Shown here in pieces: positions 1 through 7,349 of a stretch of 64,000 bases of DNA. The position numbers and the translations under genes are program-made. Each line of letters opens with the position of its first letter. Positions within the stretch are counted from its first letter, which is position 1. Source of the DNA: Caldatribacterium sp051549785 (GTDB taxonomy: Bacteria; Atribacterota; Atribacteria; Atribacterales; Caldatribacteriaceae); contig NZ_CP189974.1 of NCBI RefSeq assembly GCF_051549785.1, positions 806,001 to 870,000 on the forward strand. The letters run 5' to 3'. The notes beneath the pieces were generated by a model. It was given only the letters and a program-made list of their open reading frames with translations. It did no database searches and was not told where the DNA came from.

Positions 1-2
1 TG

Positions 3-398
3 GGTGCCATTGAGCGGGGACTCCTCGTATTCCTCGGGGTCGGGAAGGACGATACAGAAAAAGACCTGGAGTTCATGGTGTGGAAGATTCCTCGCCTTCG
101 GGTCTTTGAGGATCCTCAGGGGAAGATGAACCTCAATGTCCAGGATATTCAAGGATCGGTGCTCTGTGTCCCTCAGTTCACCCTCTATGGGGACTGTCGC
201 CGGGGTCTTCGACCGAGTTTCGATGAGGCGGCTCCTCCAGAGATGGCACGACAGTACTACGAGGAATTCCTTCGTCGTTTACGGGGGACGGGTGTTCGGG
301 TCGAGAGCGGTGTTTTCGGAGCGTTCATGGAAGTCGAACTCCGAAACGATGGCCCGGTCACGATACTCCTTGAGAGTAAAGAAAGGAGGAGAGCATGA
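3..398 (+). CDS. dtd: D-aminoacyl-tRNA deacylase, 5' end cut by window edge
   Basis: Homodimeric cytoplasmic enzyme that hydrolyses D-amino acids (and mischarged glycine) from tRNA. The reading frame is open from base 3 and begins with a family-like segment (GAIERGLLVFLGVGKDD), so only the first ~20 residues lie outside the window. Both family signatures are present: the SQFTLYGD-type motif as VPQFTLYGDCRRGLRPSF, and the C-terminal NxGPVT motif as NDGPVTI. Its stop overlaps the start of the next gene by 4 bases (ATGA), so the two are translationally coupled. In many bacteria dtd sits next to rel and an MBL-fold hydrolase, as here. Identification is firm; the true start is not visible. Confidence 0.93.
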   Translation, partial: GAIERGLLVFLGVGKDDTEKDLEFMVWKIPRLRVFEDPQGKMNLNVQDIQGSVLCVPQFTLYGDCRRGLRPSFDEAAPPEMARQYYEEFLRRLRGTGVRVESGVFGAFMEVELRNDGPVTILLESKERRRA

Positions 399-1045
399 GC
401 CTTTTCGTCGAACGGTTTATTCTCGGAGATCTCGCGACGAACTGCTACGTTATCCACAACGGGCGGGAAGCGCTGATCCTTGATCCTGCCCTGGGTTCTG
501 AGGAACTCCGGCGGTGGATTGAGGACCAGAACCTTACGGTCCGCTATATCGTGAACACCCACGGCCACATTGACCATATCGGTGGCAATGCCTTTTTCAA
601 AGAAGCCTTTCCTGGAGCACTCCTTGCCGTTCACGACGCGGACCTTCTGTACCTTGTGCGTCCTGACCTCAACCTCTCTCAGGAGTTCTCGCAGGCTTTC
701 GTTTCCCCCCTTCCGGACCTCACCTTCCAGGGAGAAGATGCGTGGATTGCGCTGGGGGACGAGAATGTGGAGGTGCTGCAAACCCCCGGGCACACCCCGG
801 GGAGCGTGTGTCTCTTCTTGCCCGAAAAGCGGTGGCTCTTCAGCGGAGATACACTCTTTTTTGGGTCGGTGGGACGAACCGACCTTCCCGGAGGGTCGTT
901 CCGGGACCTGGTGGAGAGTTTGGGGAAGATTTTCGAACGCTTCTCTGACGACGTCCAGGTATTTCCCGGACATGGACCCTTGACAGACATTGGAACAGAG
1001 CGCAAAACCAACGCCTACTACCTCATGTACGTGGCCCAGAGGTGA
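395..1045 (+). CDS. MBL-fold metallo-hydrolase (glyoxalase II-like)
   Basis: A 216-residue metallo-beta-lactamase-fold hydrolase. The metal-binding motif THGHIDHIGG (HxHxDH) lies near residue 51, followed by the downstream ligand motifs HTPGS, SGDTLF and FPGHGP, in the order seen in glyoxalase II-like proteins and the YcbL group. It lacks the C-terminal extension of classical GloB. Likely substrates are thioesters such as hydroxyacyl conjugates, but the exact one cannot be read from the sequence. The start at 395 overlaps the dtd stop, and the upstream AAAGGAGGAGAGC is a strong ribosome binding site. A terminator hairpin begins at its stop codon. Confidence 0.88.
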   Translation: MSLFVERFILGDLATNCYVIHNGREALILDPALGSEELRRWIEDQNLTVRYIVNTHGHIDHIGGNAFFKEAFPGALLAVHDADLLYLVRPDLNLSQEFSQAFVSPLPDLTFQGEDAWIALGDENVEVLQTPGHTPGSVCLFLPEKRWLFSGDTLFFGSVGRTDLPGGSFRDLVESLGKIFERFSDDVQVFPGHGPLTDIGTERKTNAYYLMYVAQR

Positions 1046-1071
1046 AACCTTGCTTTACCTCTGGGCTTTTT
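1034..1071 (+). terminator. Rho-independent terminator after the MBL hydrolase gene
   Basis: A 10-bp perfect stem (GCCCAGAGGT at 1034-1043 with ACCTCTGGGC at 1057-1066) is followed by five T residues. It starts inside the MBL stop codon region and overlaps the 3' end of the convergent phosphohexomutase gene, so it separates the two converging units. Confidence 0.85.
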
Positions 1072-2410
1072 CAATCAAGGCAAGGTACTGAGCGACAAGT
1101 GCTTCGGCTCGTTCCCGATCTTTTGCTTCGGCAAAGACCCGGATGAGGGGCTCGGTTCCCGAGGGTCGCACGAGCACCCAACTGCCGTCGTCAAAGACCA
1201 CCTTGAAACCGTCGGTGGTGATGCGGTTTTGCTCTTTTTTCGTGGCCTCATCCACCGCGGCAAGCACTGCGTCGCGTTTTTCGGGATCAATGGTGACTTT
1301 CTTCTTCACCTGGTAATACGGAGGGAGTTCCTGGAGGAGTTCACTTAAGGGTTTCCCAGAGTTCGCAAGGATATGGAGGATGAAGGCGGCAGCCATCGCC
1401 CCATCCCGCCCCCAGACAAAATCCGGGAAAATCATTCCCCCATTCTCCTCACAGCCGAAAATCCCCCCTTTCTCCTGGAGAACCTTTGCCACCACGAGAT
1501 CCCCCACCGCGGTGGTGATGACCTCGCGGTTTGTGGCTTTCGCAATCTCCTGGAGGATGTGAGTTGTGGCTACAGTAGTCACGATGGGACCGGGGATAGG
1601 TCTTTGGGCCAGTTCCTTCGCCACAAGACTCACGCTGAGGTCCCCCGGCACAAATTCCCCTTTCTCCGTGATGACGATGAGGCGGTCCCCATCGCCGTCC
1701 TGGGCAAAACCAAGGTCGAAGTCCCCGTGGCGGATGAGGGTGACGATGTCCTTGAGGTTCTCCGGCGTGGGCTCGGGGTTTCTCCCGGGGAAGTTCCCGT
1801 CAGGGTGAGCGTTGAGCGTGACGACACGACACCCCATCTCCGAGAGGAGGTAGGGAGTGATGAGGGAAGGGGCACCATTGGCGCAGTCCAGAGCCACCCG
1901 GAAGCTCCTCTTGCGGATTGCCGCAACATCCACCCGGGACATGATGGCGGCGATGTAGTCCCAGCGGATATCACGCTTTACGGTCTCCTGGCGGATTTCA
2001 AACCACGATGCCCGACGGAAGGTCTCGCCGAAGAATATCCGCTCCACTTCCACTTCTTTTTCCCGATCAAGCCCCTTTCCGCTTTTTTCCATGAACTTGA
2101 TGCCGTTCCACTCCGGGGGATTGTGGCTTGCGGTGACCATGGCGCCCCACATCTGCCACTGCCGGCAGGCCCACTGGAGAGCAGGGGTGGCCGTTACCCC
2201 GAGTTCCACCACCTGACACCCCGCGGAGCAAAGCCCGGCAACGACGGCGTTGTAGAGCATTTCACTTGTCTTTCGGGTGTCCCGGCCCACGACGACGCTC
2301 TCTCCCCCGATGAACGTGGCAAAGCTCAGGGCGAGTTTCGTCGCCATCTCAGGGGTCAGGACTTCATTGGCCACTCGCCGTATGCCAAAAGTTCCAAAGA
2401 GCTTGGGCAT
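1055..2410 (-). CDS. Phosphoglucomutase/phosphomannomutase family phosphohexomutase
   Basis: A 451-residue alpha-D-phosphohexomutase that interconverts hexose 1- and 6-phosphates for glycan and nucleotide-sugar synthesis. The four family signatures appear in order: phosphoserine loop TASHNPPEWNG (~100), metal loop DGDGDR (~240), a sugar-binding loop around ENGGMI (~320), and the phosphate-binding RPSGTEPLIRVFAEA near the C terminus. Whether it is GlmM, ManB or Pgm is not decided by these motifs. I chose the ATG at 2410 (MPKLFGTFGIRR) over the longer frame from 2464. The shorter protein starts at the conserved FGTxGIR motif, and the extended -10 for this gene lies at 2468-2476, which would make the long form untranscribed. 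Confidence 0.88.
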   Translation of the reverse strand: MPKLFGTFGIRRVANEVLTPEMATKLALSFATFIGGESVVVGRDTRKTSEMLYNAVVAGLCSAGCQVVELGVTATPALQWACRQWQMWGAMVTASHNPPEWNGIKFMEKSGKGLDREKEVEVERIFFGETFRRASWFEIRQETVKRDIRWDYIAAIMSRVDVAAIRKRSFRVALDCANGAPSLITPYLLSEMGCRVVTLNAHPDGNFPGRNPEPTPENLKDIVTLIRHGDFDLGFAQDGDGDRLIVITEKGEFVPGDLSVSLVAKELAQRPIPGPIVTTVATTHILQEIAKATNREVITTAVGDLVVAKVLQEKGGIFGCEENGGMIFPDFVWGRDGAMAAAFILHILANSGKPLSELLQELPPYYQVKKKVTIDPEKRDAVLAAVDEATKKEQNRITTDGFKVVFDDGSWVLVRPSGTEPLIRVFAEAKDRERAEALVAQYLALIEKAQR

Positions 2411-2438
2411 GGTTTCCACCCCACTCGCTAAAAGAGCA

Positions 2439-2476
2439 TGGTACAATAAGTAGCAAAACTCCATCCCATTATACCA
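2439..2476. promoter_or_regulatory. Divergent overlapping extended -10 promoters
   Basis: On the plus strand TG-G-TACAAT (TG at 2439, hexamer 2442-2447) would start transcription near 2454 towards the GAF-ANTAR gene. On the minus strand TGGTATAAT (reverse complement of 2468-2476) would start near 2461 towards the phosphohexomutase gene. Neither has a good -35, consistent with extended -10 promoters. The two start points are within ~10 bp and face each other, so the promoters should interfere. Confidence 0.6.
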
Positions 2477-2485
2477 GGTGAACCC

Positions 2486-3172
2486 ATGAGGGAGAAAATC
2501 GAAGCGCTGGCGAGAATCAGCGAGCTCATCACCTCGGACATGTACTTTGAAGATATTCTGCGTCTCATCGTAACAATCACTGCTCAGGTCATGGGCTCCA
2601 ATATCTGTTCCCTGATGCTCCTTGACGAGAAGAAGAAGCTCCTTGAAGTGAAAGCCACGCAGTCGGTGAGCGAAGCGTACAACAGGAAACCCCCTCTTCG
2701 CCTTGGAGAGGGGATCGCCGGGCTTGCGGCGCTTGAGAGGCGGCCCATCATCGTCCGCGACGTCAAAGAGGACCCTCGCTACGTCAATAAAGACATCGCC
2801 GAAAAGGAGGGATTGGCCTCTCTTGTGAGCTTGCCCCTTATCGTTCGGGGAAGGGTCATCGGGGTGTTGAACCTCTACACCTCAGAACCCCGGGATTTTG
2901 CAGAGGACGAGATCCAACTCCTCACGGCCATAGCAAACCAGGCGGCCATCGTCATCGAGAACCACCGCCTCATCATGGAGAGTGAGCTCGTCAAAGAAGA
3001 GCTTGAGGCCCGGAAGAGAATCGAGCGGGCCAAGGGGATCCTCATGCAGGAATATGGCCTTACGGAAGAAGAGGCCTACCGCCGCATTCAGCGCTACAGC
3101 ATGAACAAGGGGAAGAGCATGAAGGAAGTGGCCGAGGCCATCATCCTCGCCTGGGAGATGAAGAAGAAATGA
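2486..3172 (+). CDS. GAF-ANTAR domain RNA-binding antiterminator
   Basis: A 228-residue regulator. Residues ~10-165 form a GAF sensor domain (LRLGEGIAGLAALERRPI, VSLPLIVRGRVIGVLNLY are typical strands). After a short coiled linker, residues ~170-225 form an ANTAR domain with the hallmark ERAKGILM..GLTEEEAYRRI...KSMKEVAEAII pattern. ANTAR proteins bind paired hairpins in nascent RNA and stop termination; the GAF domain usually senses a small ligand or partner. There is no histidine kinase or receiver domain beside it, so it is probably a one-component regulator. The start at 2486 has AGGTGA upstream. Its 3' end overlaps the convergent znuB-like gene by 32 bp. Target transcripts are unknown. 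Confidence 0.88.
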   Translation: MREKIEALARISELITSDMYFEDILRLIVTITAQVMGSNICSLMLLDEKKKLLEVKATQSVSEAYNRKPPLRLGEGIAGLAALERRPIIVRDVKEDPRYVNKDIAEKEGLASLVSLPLIVRGRVIGVLNLYTSEPRDFAEDEIQLLTAIANQAAIVIENHRLIMESELVKEELEARKRIERAKGILMQEYGLTEEEAYRRIQRYSMNKGKSMKEVAEAIILAWEMKKK

Positions 3173-3947
3173 AAACCCCCAAAAACACTCCTGTTCCAAG
3201 GAGCACAATGGTTGCCCCGGCGGGAGCATCGAGGAAATACGCCAGGAAAAGCCCCGCAAGGGATATGGCCACTCCGTCAACGAGGGCAAAAAGCATGGCC
3301 TGAGGAATGGTCCTTGCCCTCTGGAGGGCGGTGGCCGCGGGGAGAACAAGGAGTGCCGAGGCGAGTACAATCCCCACAACCCTTGTGGCCACAACGACTA
3401 CTGAAGCCACCAGTGCCACAAGGAGGTATGAGAATGCCTCTACGGAAATGCCGCTTGCTTTCCCTCCTTCCGGATCCAGAGTAATCATCACGAATTCCTT
3501 GTAGAAGAGGAAAAGGAAAAAGAGCAGTACCCCGCCGAGGACCAGGGCAAGCAGGAGGTCTTCCCGGGTGATGGCAAGGATATTCCCGAAGAGATACCCA
3601 AAGAGGTCGACGTTGCGGATTTTCACCACCCCGATGAGGAAGGCTCCCAGGGCCATGGTGCTGGCAAAGACGATGCCCACAAGCGTATCCTCTTTGAGAC
3701 GGCGGTGTTTTGCCAGGGCGGCAATGCCCAGGCTCACAAGGAGACAGAAGACGAAACTCGACGCCACAGGATGTATGCCAAGGACGTACCCCAAAGCCAC
3801 GCCCCCGAAGGCAGCATGAGAAATCCCGGCCCCCATGAAGGAGAGCCGCTTGAGCACCACAAAAACACCTACCAGGGCGCAAAGTGCCCCAACGATGCAG
3901 CCTGCAAGCACGGCCCGTTGCATGAAGGCAAGACCGAAGACGCTCAC
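3141..3947 (-). CDS. Metal ABC transporter permease (ZnuB/MntB family)
   Basis: A 268-residue integral membrane protein with about eight hydrophobic helices, belonging to the ABC-3 family that imports Zn2+, Mn2+ or Fe2+. The family-typical segment LKRLSFMGAGISHAAFGGVALG is near residue 35, and the C-terminal DAPAGATIVLLGT segment is also characteristic. It is the last gene of an operon (ATP-binding protein upstream with a 4-base overlap at 3944-3947). The metal specificity cannot be read from the permease alone. The 3' end runs into the convergent GAF-ANTAR gene. Confidence 0.9.
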   Translation of the reverse strand: MSVFGLAFMQRAVLAGCIVGALCALVGVFVVLKRLSFMGAGISHAAFGGVALGYVLGIHPVASSFVFCLLVSLGIAALAKHRRLKEDTLVGIVFASTMALGAFLIGVVKIRNVDLFGYLFGNILAITREDLLLALVLGGVLLFFLFLFYKEFVMITLDPEGGKASGISVEAFSYLLVALVASVVVVATRVVGIVLASALLVLPAATALQRARTIPQAMLFALVDGVAISLAGLFLAYFLDAPAGATIVLLGTGVFLGVFISSSSPRRG

Positions 3948-4744
3948 AAAGCCCCCAGACCCCCCTCGTTCTTCTCCCTCCGCACCACAATGTGGGGGAT
4001 ATCTCCGTGGTGGAAGAATGCCGCCTCTTTCCCGTACAGCGCCTCGAGCATTTCCCCGGAAATCACCTCTTCAGGTCTTCGGTGGCAGAAAATGGTGCGG
4101 TTCAGACAGGCGATACTGTCCGCGTACTGGGCGATGACTCCCACATCGTGGGAGATAACGAGAATCGTGACCCCTTCCCTTTTCAATCGCAGGAGAAGCT
4201 CGTAGAAGCTCTCGTGATTTCCAGGGTCGACGGCCGTTGTGGGTTCATCGCAGAGGAGGAGTTTCGGGTGCACGCTCAGCGCCCGGGCGATGAGCGCCCG
4301 CTGCCTTTCTCCACCAGAGAGTTCCCCGAAGAGCCGATCTTTGAGGTGGAGAAGGTGTACGGCCTCCAGAGCTTTCTCAACAGCCTCCCAGTCTGACCTT
4401 CCGGGTCTTTTCCCCACCCCAATGAGCCCATACCTTCCCGTGAGGACGAATTCCCCGAGCGTAATGGGGAAATGGGGGTCAAAGTGCGAAAGTTGCGGTA
4501 CATACCCAATCCGGTGGCGAAGCGGGCCGAGGTCTTTGGGAGGCCTCCCGAAGACCCGTACCCTTCCTTTTCTTACAGGCAGAAGTCCCAGGAGGATTTT
4601 GAGGAGGGTGGTTTTTCCGGCGCCATTGGGCCCGATGAGGGCTACGAACTCCCCCTCACGAACAGTGAGGGAAACGTCTTCAAGGACCGGAACGTCTTCA
4701 TAGGCAAAATGCAGGTGTTCAACCTCGATGACCGGTCGGGTCAT
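3944..4744 (-). CDS. Metal ABC transporter ATP-binding protein (ZnuC/MntA family)
   Basis: A 266-residue cytoplasmic ATPase of the metal-importing ABC-3 class. Visible motifs in order: Walker A GPNGAGKTT (~38), Q-loop in YVPQLSHFD, signature LSGGERQRALIARAL, Walker B LLLCDEPTTAVD and the switch histidine in ILVISHDVGVI. The VPQ..HFDPHFP and ITLGEFVLTGR segments are typical of ZnuC/TroB proteins. It overlaps the permease gene by 4 bases and follows the binding-protein gene by 4 bases, so the three are one operon. Confidence 0.92.
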   Translation of the reverse strand: MTRPVIEVEHLHFAYEDVPVLEDVSLTVREGEFVALIGPNGAGKTTLLKILLGLLPVRKGRVRVFGRPPKDLGPLRHRIGYVPQLSHFDPHFPITLGEFVLTGRYGLIGVGKRPGRSDWEAVEKALEAVHLLHLKDRLFGELSGGERQRALIARALSVHPKLLLCDEPTTAVDPGNHESFYELLLRLKREGVTILVISHDVGVIAQYADSIACLNRTIFCHRRPEEVISGEMLEALYGKEAAFFHHGDIPHIVVRREKNEGGLGAL

Positions 4745-4748
4745 GGTC

Positions 4749-5591
4749 TCATCCCTTCAGGGCCTCTGCCAGGGTTTCGAGGTTCTGCCGCATGAGCCTG
4801 TAGTAAGGGAGATCCGGGAAACTCCCCAGGGGATCGAACCACACCAGAGAACTTCCCGTTTCTTCGGCAAGAACCCGGGCGGCTTTGACGCTGAACTGGG
4901 GTTCCACGACAATCACCCTGACCCCCTTTTCCTTCATAAGCGCGACAAGCTGCGTCAGTTCTTTCGGAGAGGGCTCGTGTCCCGGGGCTTTCTCAAGGAC
5001 CGCAATTTCTTCAAGACCATAGTCCCGGGCAAGATAGCTCAGAGAAGCGTGGGTAGCCACGAAGGCCCGGGAGGGGAAGGTAGCGACTTCCCTCCTAAAC
5101 CAGGCATCGAGTTCCTCAAGGATTTCCATGTATCTTCGTGCGTTCTCAAGGTAGAAGCTTTTGCCCTCAGGGTCAAGGGAGGCCAGGGCTTGGGCAATAT
5201 CCCGAACGATGATTGTGGCGTTTTTGAGGGAGAGCCAAATATGGGGATTGGCCTCACCGGGGTGTTCCTCAAGGAGCTCAAGGTGAGAAGCGAGGTAGAA
5301 CACCGGTGCCCCTTCTTTCCCGGCAGCCCGGATGACCTTCTCAAGGAAAGCATCAAACCCAAGGCCTACGAGGAAGAAGGCATCGGCCTGGGCGGCTTTC
5401 ATCACATCAGAAGGGGTAGGTTCATAGGTATGGGGGTTGGCGCCATTTGGGACAAGCTGCACGACGGTGACGCGGTCCTGTCCCACCTGGGCCACAAGGT
5501 CACAGAGCGGAGGAATGGACGCCGCGACGGTGAGCGCCAGGGCAGAGCCTCCAAAAAGCACAAGAAGCGTCACAACGCCGAGAGTCCTCAC
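4749..5591 (-). CDS. Metal ABC transporter substrate-binding protein (ZnuA-like)
   Basis: A 280-residue exported binding protein with an N-terminal signal (MRTLGVVTLLVLFGGSALAL). Metal-ligand histidines are in the expected places: NPHTYEPTPSD (~60), ANPHIWLSLKNA (~130) and ATHASLSYLARDYGL (~190), with a C-terminal acidic ligand in WFDPLGSFPDLPYY. There is only a short His/Glu stretch (HLELLEEHPGEANPH) rather than the long His-rich loop of many zinc proteins, so Zn2+ and Mn2+ are both possible. It precedes the ATPase and permease genes and follows the FTR-like gene, suggesting a link between metal supply and redox proteins. Confidence 0.9.
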   Translation of the reverse strand: MRTLGVVTLLVLFGGSALALTVAASIPPLCDLVAQVGQDRVTVVQLVPNGANPHTYEPTPSDVMKAAQADAFFLVGLGFDAFLEKVIRAAGKEGAPVFYLASHLELLEEHPGEANPHIWLSLKNATIIVRDIAQALASLDPEGKSFYLENARRYMEILEELDAWFRREVATFPSRAFVATHASLSYLARDYGLEEIAVLEKAPGHEPSPKELTQLVALMKEKGVRVIVVEPQFSVKAARVLAEETGSSLVWFDPLGSFPDLPYYRLMRQNLETLAEALKG

Positions 5592-5609
5592 GACCGTATT
5601 CCTCCCTTC

Positions 5610-6008
5610 TCATTTCCAGAAGAGGCCGCAGTGGCAACGGCCGTTGCGTTCCACGCTCCCCTGCCGAGTTTCGAGGCAGGGGCAGACATTTTCGGGGATG
5701 TTATCGATTTTGCAGGGACAGTAGAAGTCTCCGTAGCGCTCGTATTTTTTCAACAATGCTTCGATGAGGGGTTCCTTCATCTCGTTGAAACGGTATCCCC
5801 GGAGTCGGGCGAAGTTCTCTACCCGCGCCCTGATTTCCTCCTCAGGGGTGATATCCTGGGGACGCCGCAAGACCCAGGACGTGTCGCCTTTTTCAAGAAC
5901 GAGCACTGCCCCGCACACGGGGCAGACCACCCGTTTTCCCGGAACCTTTTCCTCCTTGAGGAGAAAGGCTACCTGACATACGGGACAGAGAATACGCTCA
6001 GACGTCAT
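5610..6008 (-). CDS. Ferredoxin:thioredoxin reductase catalytic-subunit-like protein with N-terminal zinc ribbon
   Basis: A 132-residue protein. Residues 8-35 hold two CPVC knuckles (zinc ribbon). The C-terminal part carries the full Cys pattern of the FTR catalytic beta subunit, CPC near residue 98, CPC near 109 and CHC near 125 (YCPCK, NVCPCLETR, RCHCGLF). That pattern places a 4Fe-4S cluster next to a redox disulfide and passes electrons one at a time from ferredoxin to a thioredoxin-like partner. The overlapping upstream gene encodes a glutaredoxin-like protein (4-base overlap), an obvious partner. No FTR variable subunit is present, as in other anaerobes. The zinc ribbon fusion could mediate protein binding (inference). 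Confidence 0.85.
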   Translation of the reverse strand: MTSERILCPVCQVAFLLKEEKVPGKRVVCPVCGAVLVLEKGDTSWVLRRPQDITPEEEIRARVENFARLRGYRFNEMKEPLIEALLKKYERYGDFYCPCKIDNIPENVCPCLETRQGSVERNGRCHCGLFWK

Positions 6009-6253
6009 TTTTCCAAAGCCTCCCTGATACGGAGTTCGTCGTATCCCACGATGACCTCTTCGCCGATCACAATCACCGGGAACGCCCGCCGTCCGGAGAT
6101 TCGCTGAACCTCGGCAACAGTCTTCTCCTTTTCTTCTTCGGGAAGAAGGTCCACATCGACGAAATTATACGGGATATTCCGGCTCTCGAAGAAGCGCTTG
6201 GCCATTTTGCAGAATGGGCAGGTACTCAGGGCATAGAGCATAACGGGTTTCAT
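6005..6253 (-). CDS. Glutaredoxin-like protein (CPFC)
   Basis: An 82-residue thioredoxin-fold protein with the active site STCPFCKMAKRFF at residues ~8-20, the cis-Pro segment AFPVIVIGEEVIVGYDE and a usual glutaredoxin length. With the FTR-like gene immediately downstream it could form a ferredoxin-driven disulfide reduction pair. The start at 6253 (MKPVMLY) is preferred to 6277: AAAGGGGGT lies just upstream of it, and the -10 TATAAT (reverse complement of 6276-6281) would place the transcript start near 6269. Confidence 0.88.
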   Translation of the reverse strand: MKPVMLYALSTCPFCKMAKRFFESRNIPYNFVDVDLLPEEEKEKTVAEVQRISGRRAFPVIVIGEEVIVGYDELRIREALEK

Positions 6254-6275
6254 CGTTGTACCCCCTTTCTCACGC

Positions 6276-6281
6276 ATTATA
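6276..6281 (-). promoter_or_regulatory. Candidate -10 for the glutaredoxin/FTR/metal-ABC operon
   Basis: Reads TATAAT on the minus strand, ~17 nt upstream of the glutaredoxin ribosome binding site. I see no good -35 at the expected distance. Confidence 0.5.
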
Positions 6282-6358
6282 CTCTACAACCTGGTGCAAA
6301 GAGGATTTATTCGGTGATTCAAAGTTTTTTGCGGTCTTTTTCCACTACACTCTGGTGG

Positions 6359-6574
6359 TCAATCTTTTCTGGTCCATAAAGGAAGAAAGTGGTTCGGCTC
6401 CTCCTTCGGTAACGAGGTAACCACTCCACTCTCAAATCGTACTCCATGGACTTCCGGGACAGAGAAGACGCTCACGTCGATGCATACCGTCATCCCGGGT
6501 CTGAGAACGTCGTCACTGTGGGGCCGAAAAAGGGAGCCTCGGCTGCCTTTTACTACCAATTCCGGCAAGGCCAT
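6359..6574 (-). pseudogene. M24 (Xaa-Pro aminopeptidase-like) C-terminal fragment
   Basis: The 71-residue frame contains PHSDDVLRPGMTVCIDVSVF followed by PEVHGVRFESG, which resembles the conserved C-terminal metal-binding part of M24-family aminopeptidases (LxPGMxxxIDxxxF...GxRxExG). The rest of the ~350-residue enzyme is absent in all frames nearby. AGGAGGGG lies 5 bases before the ATG at 6574, so a short product could still be made. Most likely a gene remnant; a domesticated fragment is the alternative. Confidence 0.5.
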
Positions 6575-6599
6575 GTTTTCCCCTCCTTCGGAGCGTTCT

Positions 6600-6841
6600 C
6601 TCTCTTTCCGTCCTATCTGTGTGACAGCTCAGCGTCAGTGGCTGTGAGTACCGGTCAAAGCTTTGCTTTCTTCGTCTGCCCCGTAGCCGTTACCTGCGTA
6701 AGAGAAGGTATCCTGGGAACTTCCTCCCGGTGGAAGGGGAAGTTCAGCCCCAGAGGCCTTAAAGGCCTAAAGGATAAGTCCAGAAGACCCAAAAAGAGTC
6801 GGGACTGGATCCTAAAGAGAAGCTCCAGAGGGGGCTGAGAG
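6600..6841. other. Intergenic segment without a recognised gene
   Basis: Upstream flank of the M24 fragment and of the tRNA-Ser promoter. The open frame across it (6446-6838) has no family resemblance and no ribosome binding site. I recognise no riboswitch or ncRNA, although the segment contains several short complementary stretches. Confidence 0.4.
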
Positions 6842-6891
6842 GCGCTGGTTTCTCGAGTGCCCCACATGGTGTGAACCTATACAGGAACTTG
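6842..6891 (+). repeat. 50-bp promoter-proximal repeat, copy 1
   Basis: Aligns without gaps, 38 of 50 bases identical, to 12888-12937. Both copies start with GCGCTG and end with the TTG of a -35 hexamer. The best-conserved part is TGAACC-ATACAGG-ACTTG. This copy abuts the tRNA-Ser promoter. Confidence 0.7.
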
Positions 6892-6918
6892 TAAAACCGG
6901 GCGAGCATCTTCTATAAT
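6889..6918 (+). promoter_or_regulatory. Promoter of tRNA-Ser (and possibly SRP RNA)
   Basis: TTGTAA (6889-6894), 18-bp spacer, TATAAT (6913-6918); transcription would begin near 6925, about 12 nt before the mature tRNA. Confidence 0.75.
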
Positions 6919-6936
6919 GTCTCTGGAGACGAAAAG

Positions 6937-7031
6937 GGAGAGGTGGCTGAGTGGACGAAGGCGCCCGCCTGGAGAGCGGGTAGGCAGGGGTTGAGCCTGC
7001 CTCGTGGGTTCGAATCCCACCCTCTCCGCCA
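6937..7031 (+). tRNA. tRNA-Ser(GGA)
   Basis: A 95-nt class II tRNA. The acceptor stem GGAGAGG pairs with CCTCTCC, followed by discriminator G and an encoded CCA. Anticodon stem CCCGC/GCGGG encloses loop CTGGAGA, giving anticodon GGA (reads UCC/UCU). A long variable arm (around AGGCAGG...CCTGCCT) and T-arm GGGTTCGAATCCC are as expected for serine. Confidence 0.96.
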
Positions 7032-7034
7032 GGT

Positions 7035-7319
7035 TTGCCTCTAATCGTGCTAGGCGGGGAGTTAGCGGTGCCCTGTACCTGCAATCCGCTACAGCAGGGC
7101 TGAATTCCGGCATGAGGTCCTTCCTTTCAGCCCCGGTTGGGGGAACGGGGTGTTGAGGGCTGGGTCCTGCGCGACGAATCCTCGCCAACCCCGCCAGGCC
7201 CGGGAGGGAGCAACGGTACGCGAGGCTCTTCGGGTGCCGCAGGGGTGCCTGGCCGGAGCTACCGGCCTCGACACGGCCTGGGAGGGAGCGATCGAGTGAC
7301 GGTGCACGATTAGAGGCAA
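7035..7319 (+). ncRNA. ffs: Signal recognition particle RNA, large bacterial type
   Basis: About 285 nt. The 16 bases at 7035-7050 are fully complementary to 7304-7319, closing helix 5. The 5' Alu-domain sequence (GTGCTAGGCGGGGAGTTAGCGGTGCCCTG...) matches the Bacillus/Thermotoga-type SRP RNA. The conserved helix 8 segment GCCAGGCCCGGGAGGGAGCAACGG carries the GGGA tetraloop and the asymmetric loop that bind Ffh. It lies directly after tRNA-Ser and before dnaX, a common neighbourhood. There is no separate promoter evident, so it may be processed from the tRNA transcript. Confidence 0.93.
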
Positions 7320-7349
7320 TTTTGTGGTTGTCCTCAGAGAGGTGGAACG

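Noticed and set aside
1373..2431. 352-codon plus-strand ORF
   Set aside because: Antisense to the phosphohexomutase gene, whose motifs are clear; the plus-strand protein has no family pattern.
4728..6107. 459-codon plus-strand ORF
   Set aside because: Antisense to the metal-binding-protein and FTR-like genes, whose motifs are unambiguous.
6620..6760. Possible riboswitch near the M24 fragment
   Set aside because: Some GC-rich complementary stretches exist, but none of the conserved cores I know (cyclic-di-GMP, cobalamin, fluoride, ZTP) fits.
6446..6838. 130-codon ORF upstream of tRNA-Ser
   Set aside because: No ribosome binding site, no similarity, and it overlaps the M24 fragment on the other strand.
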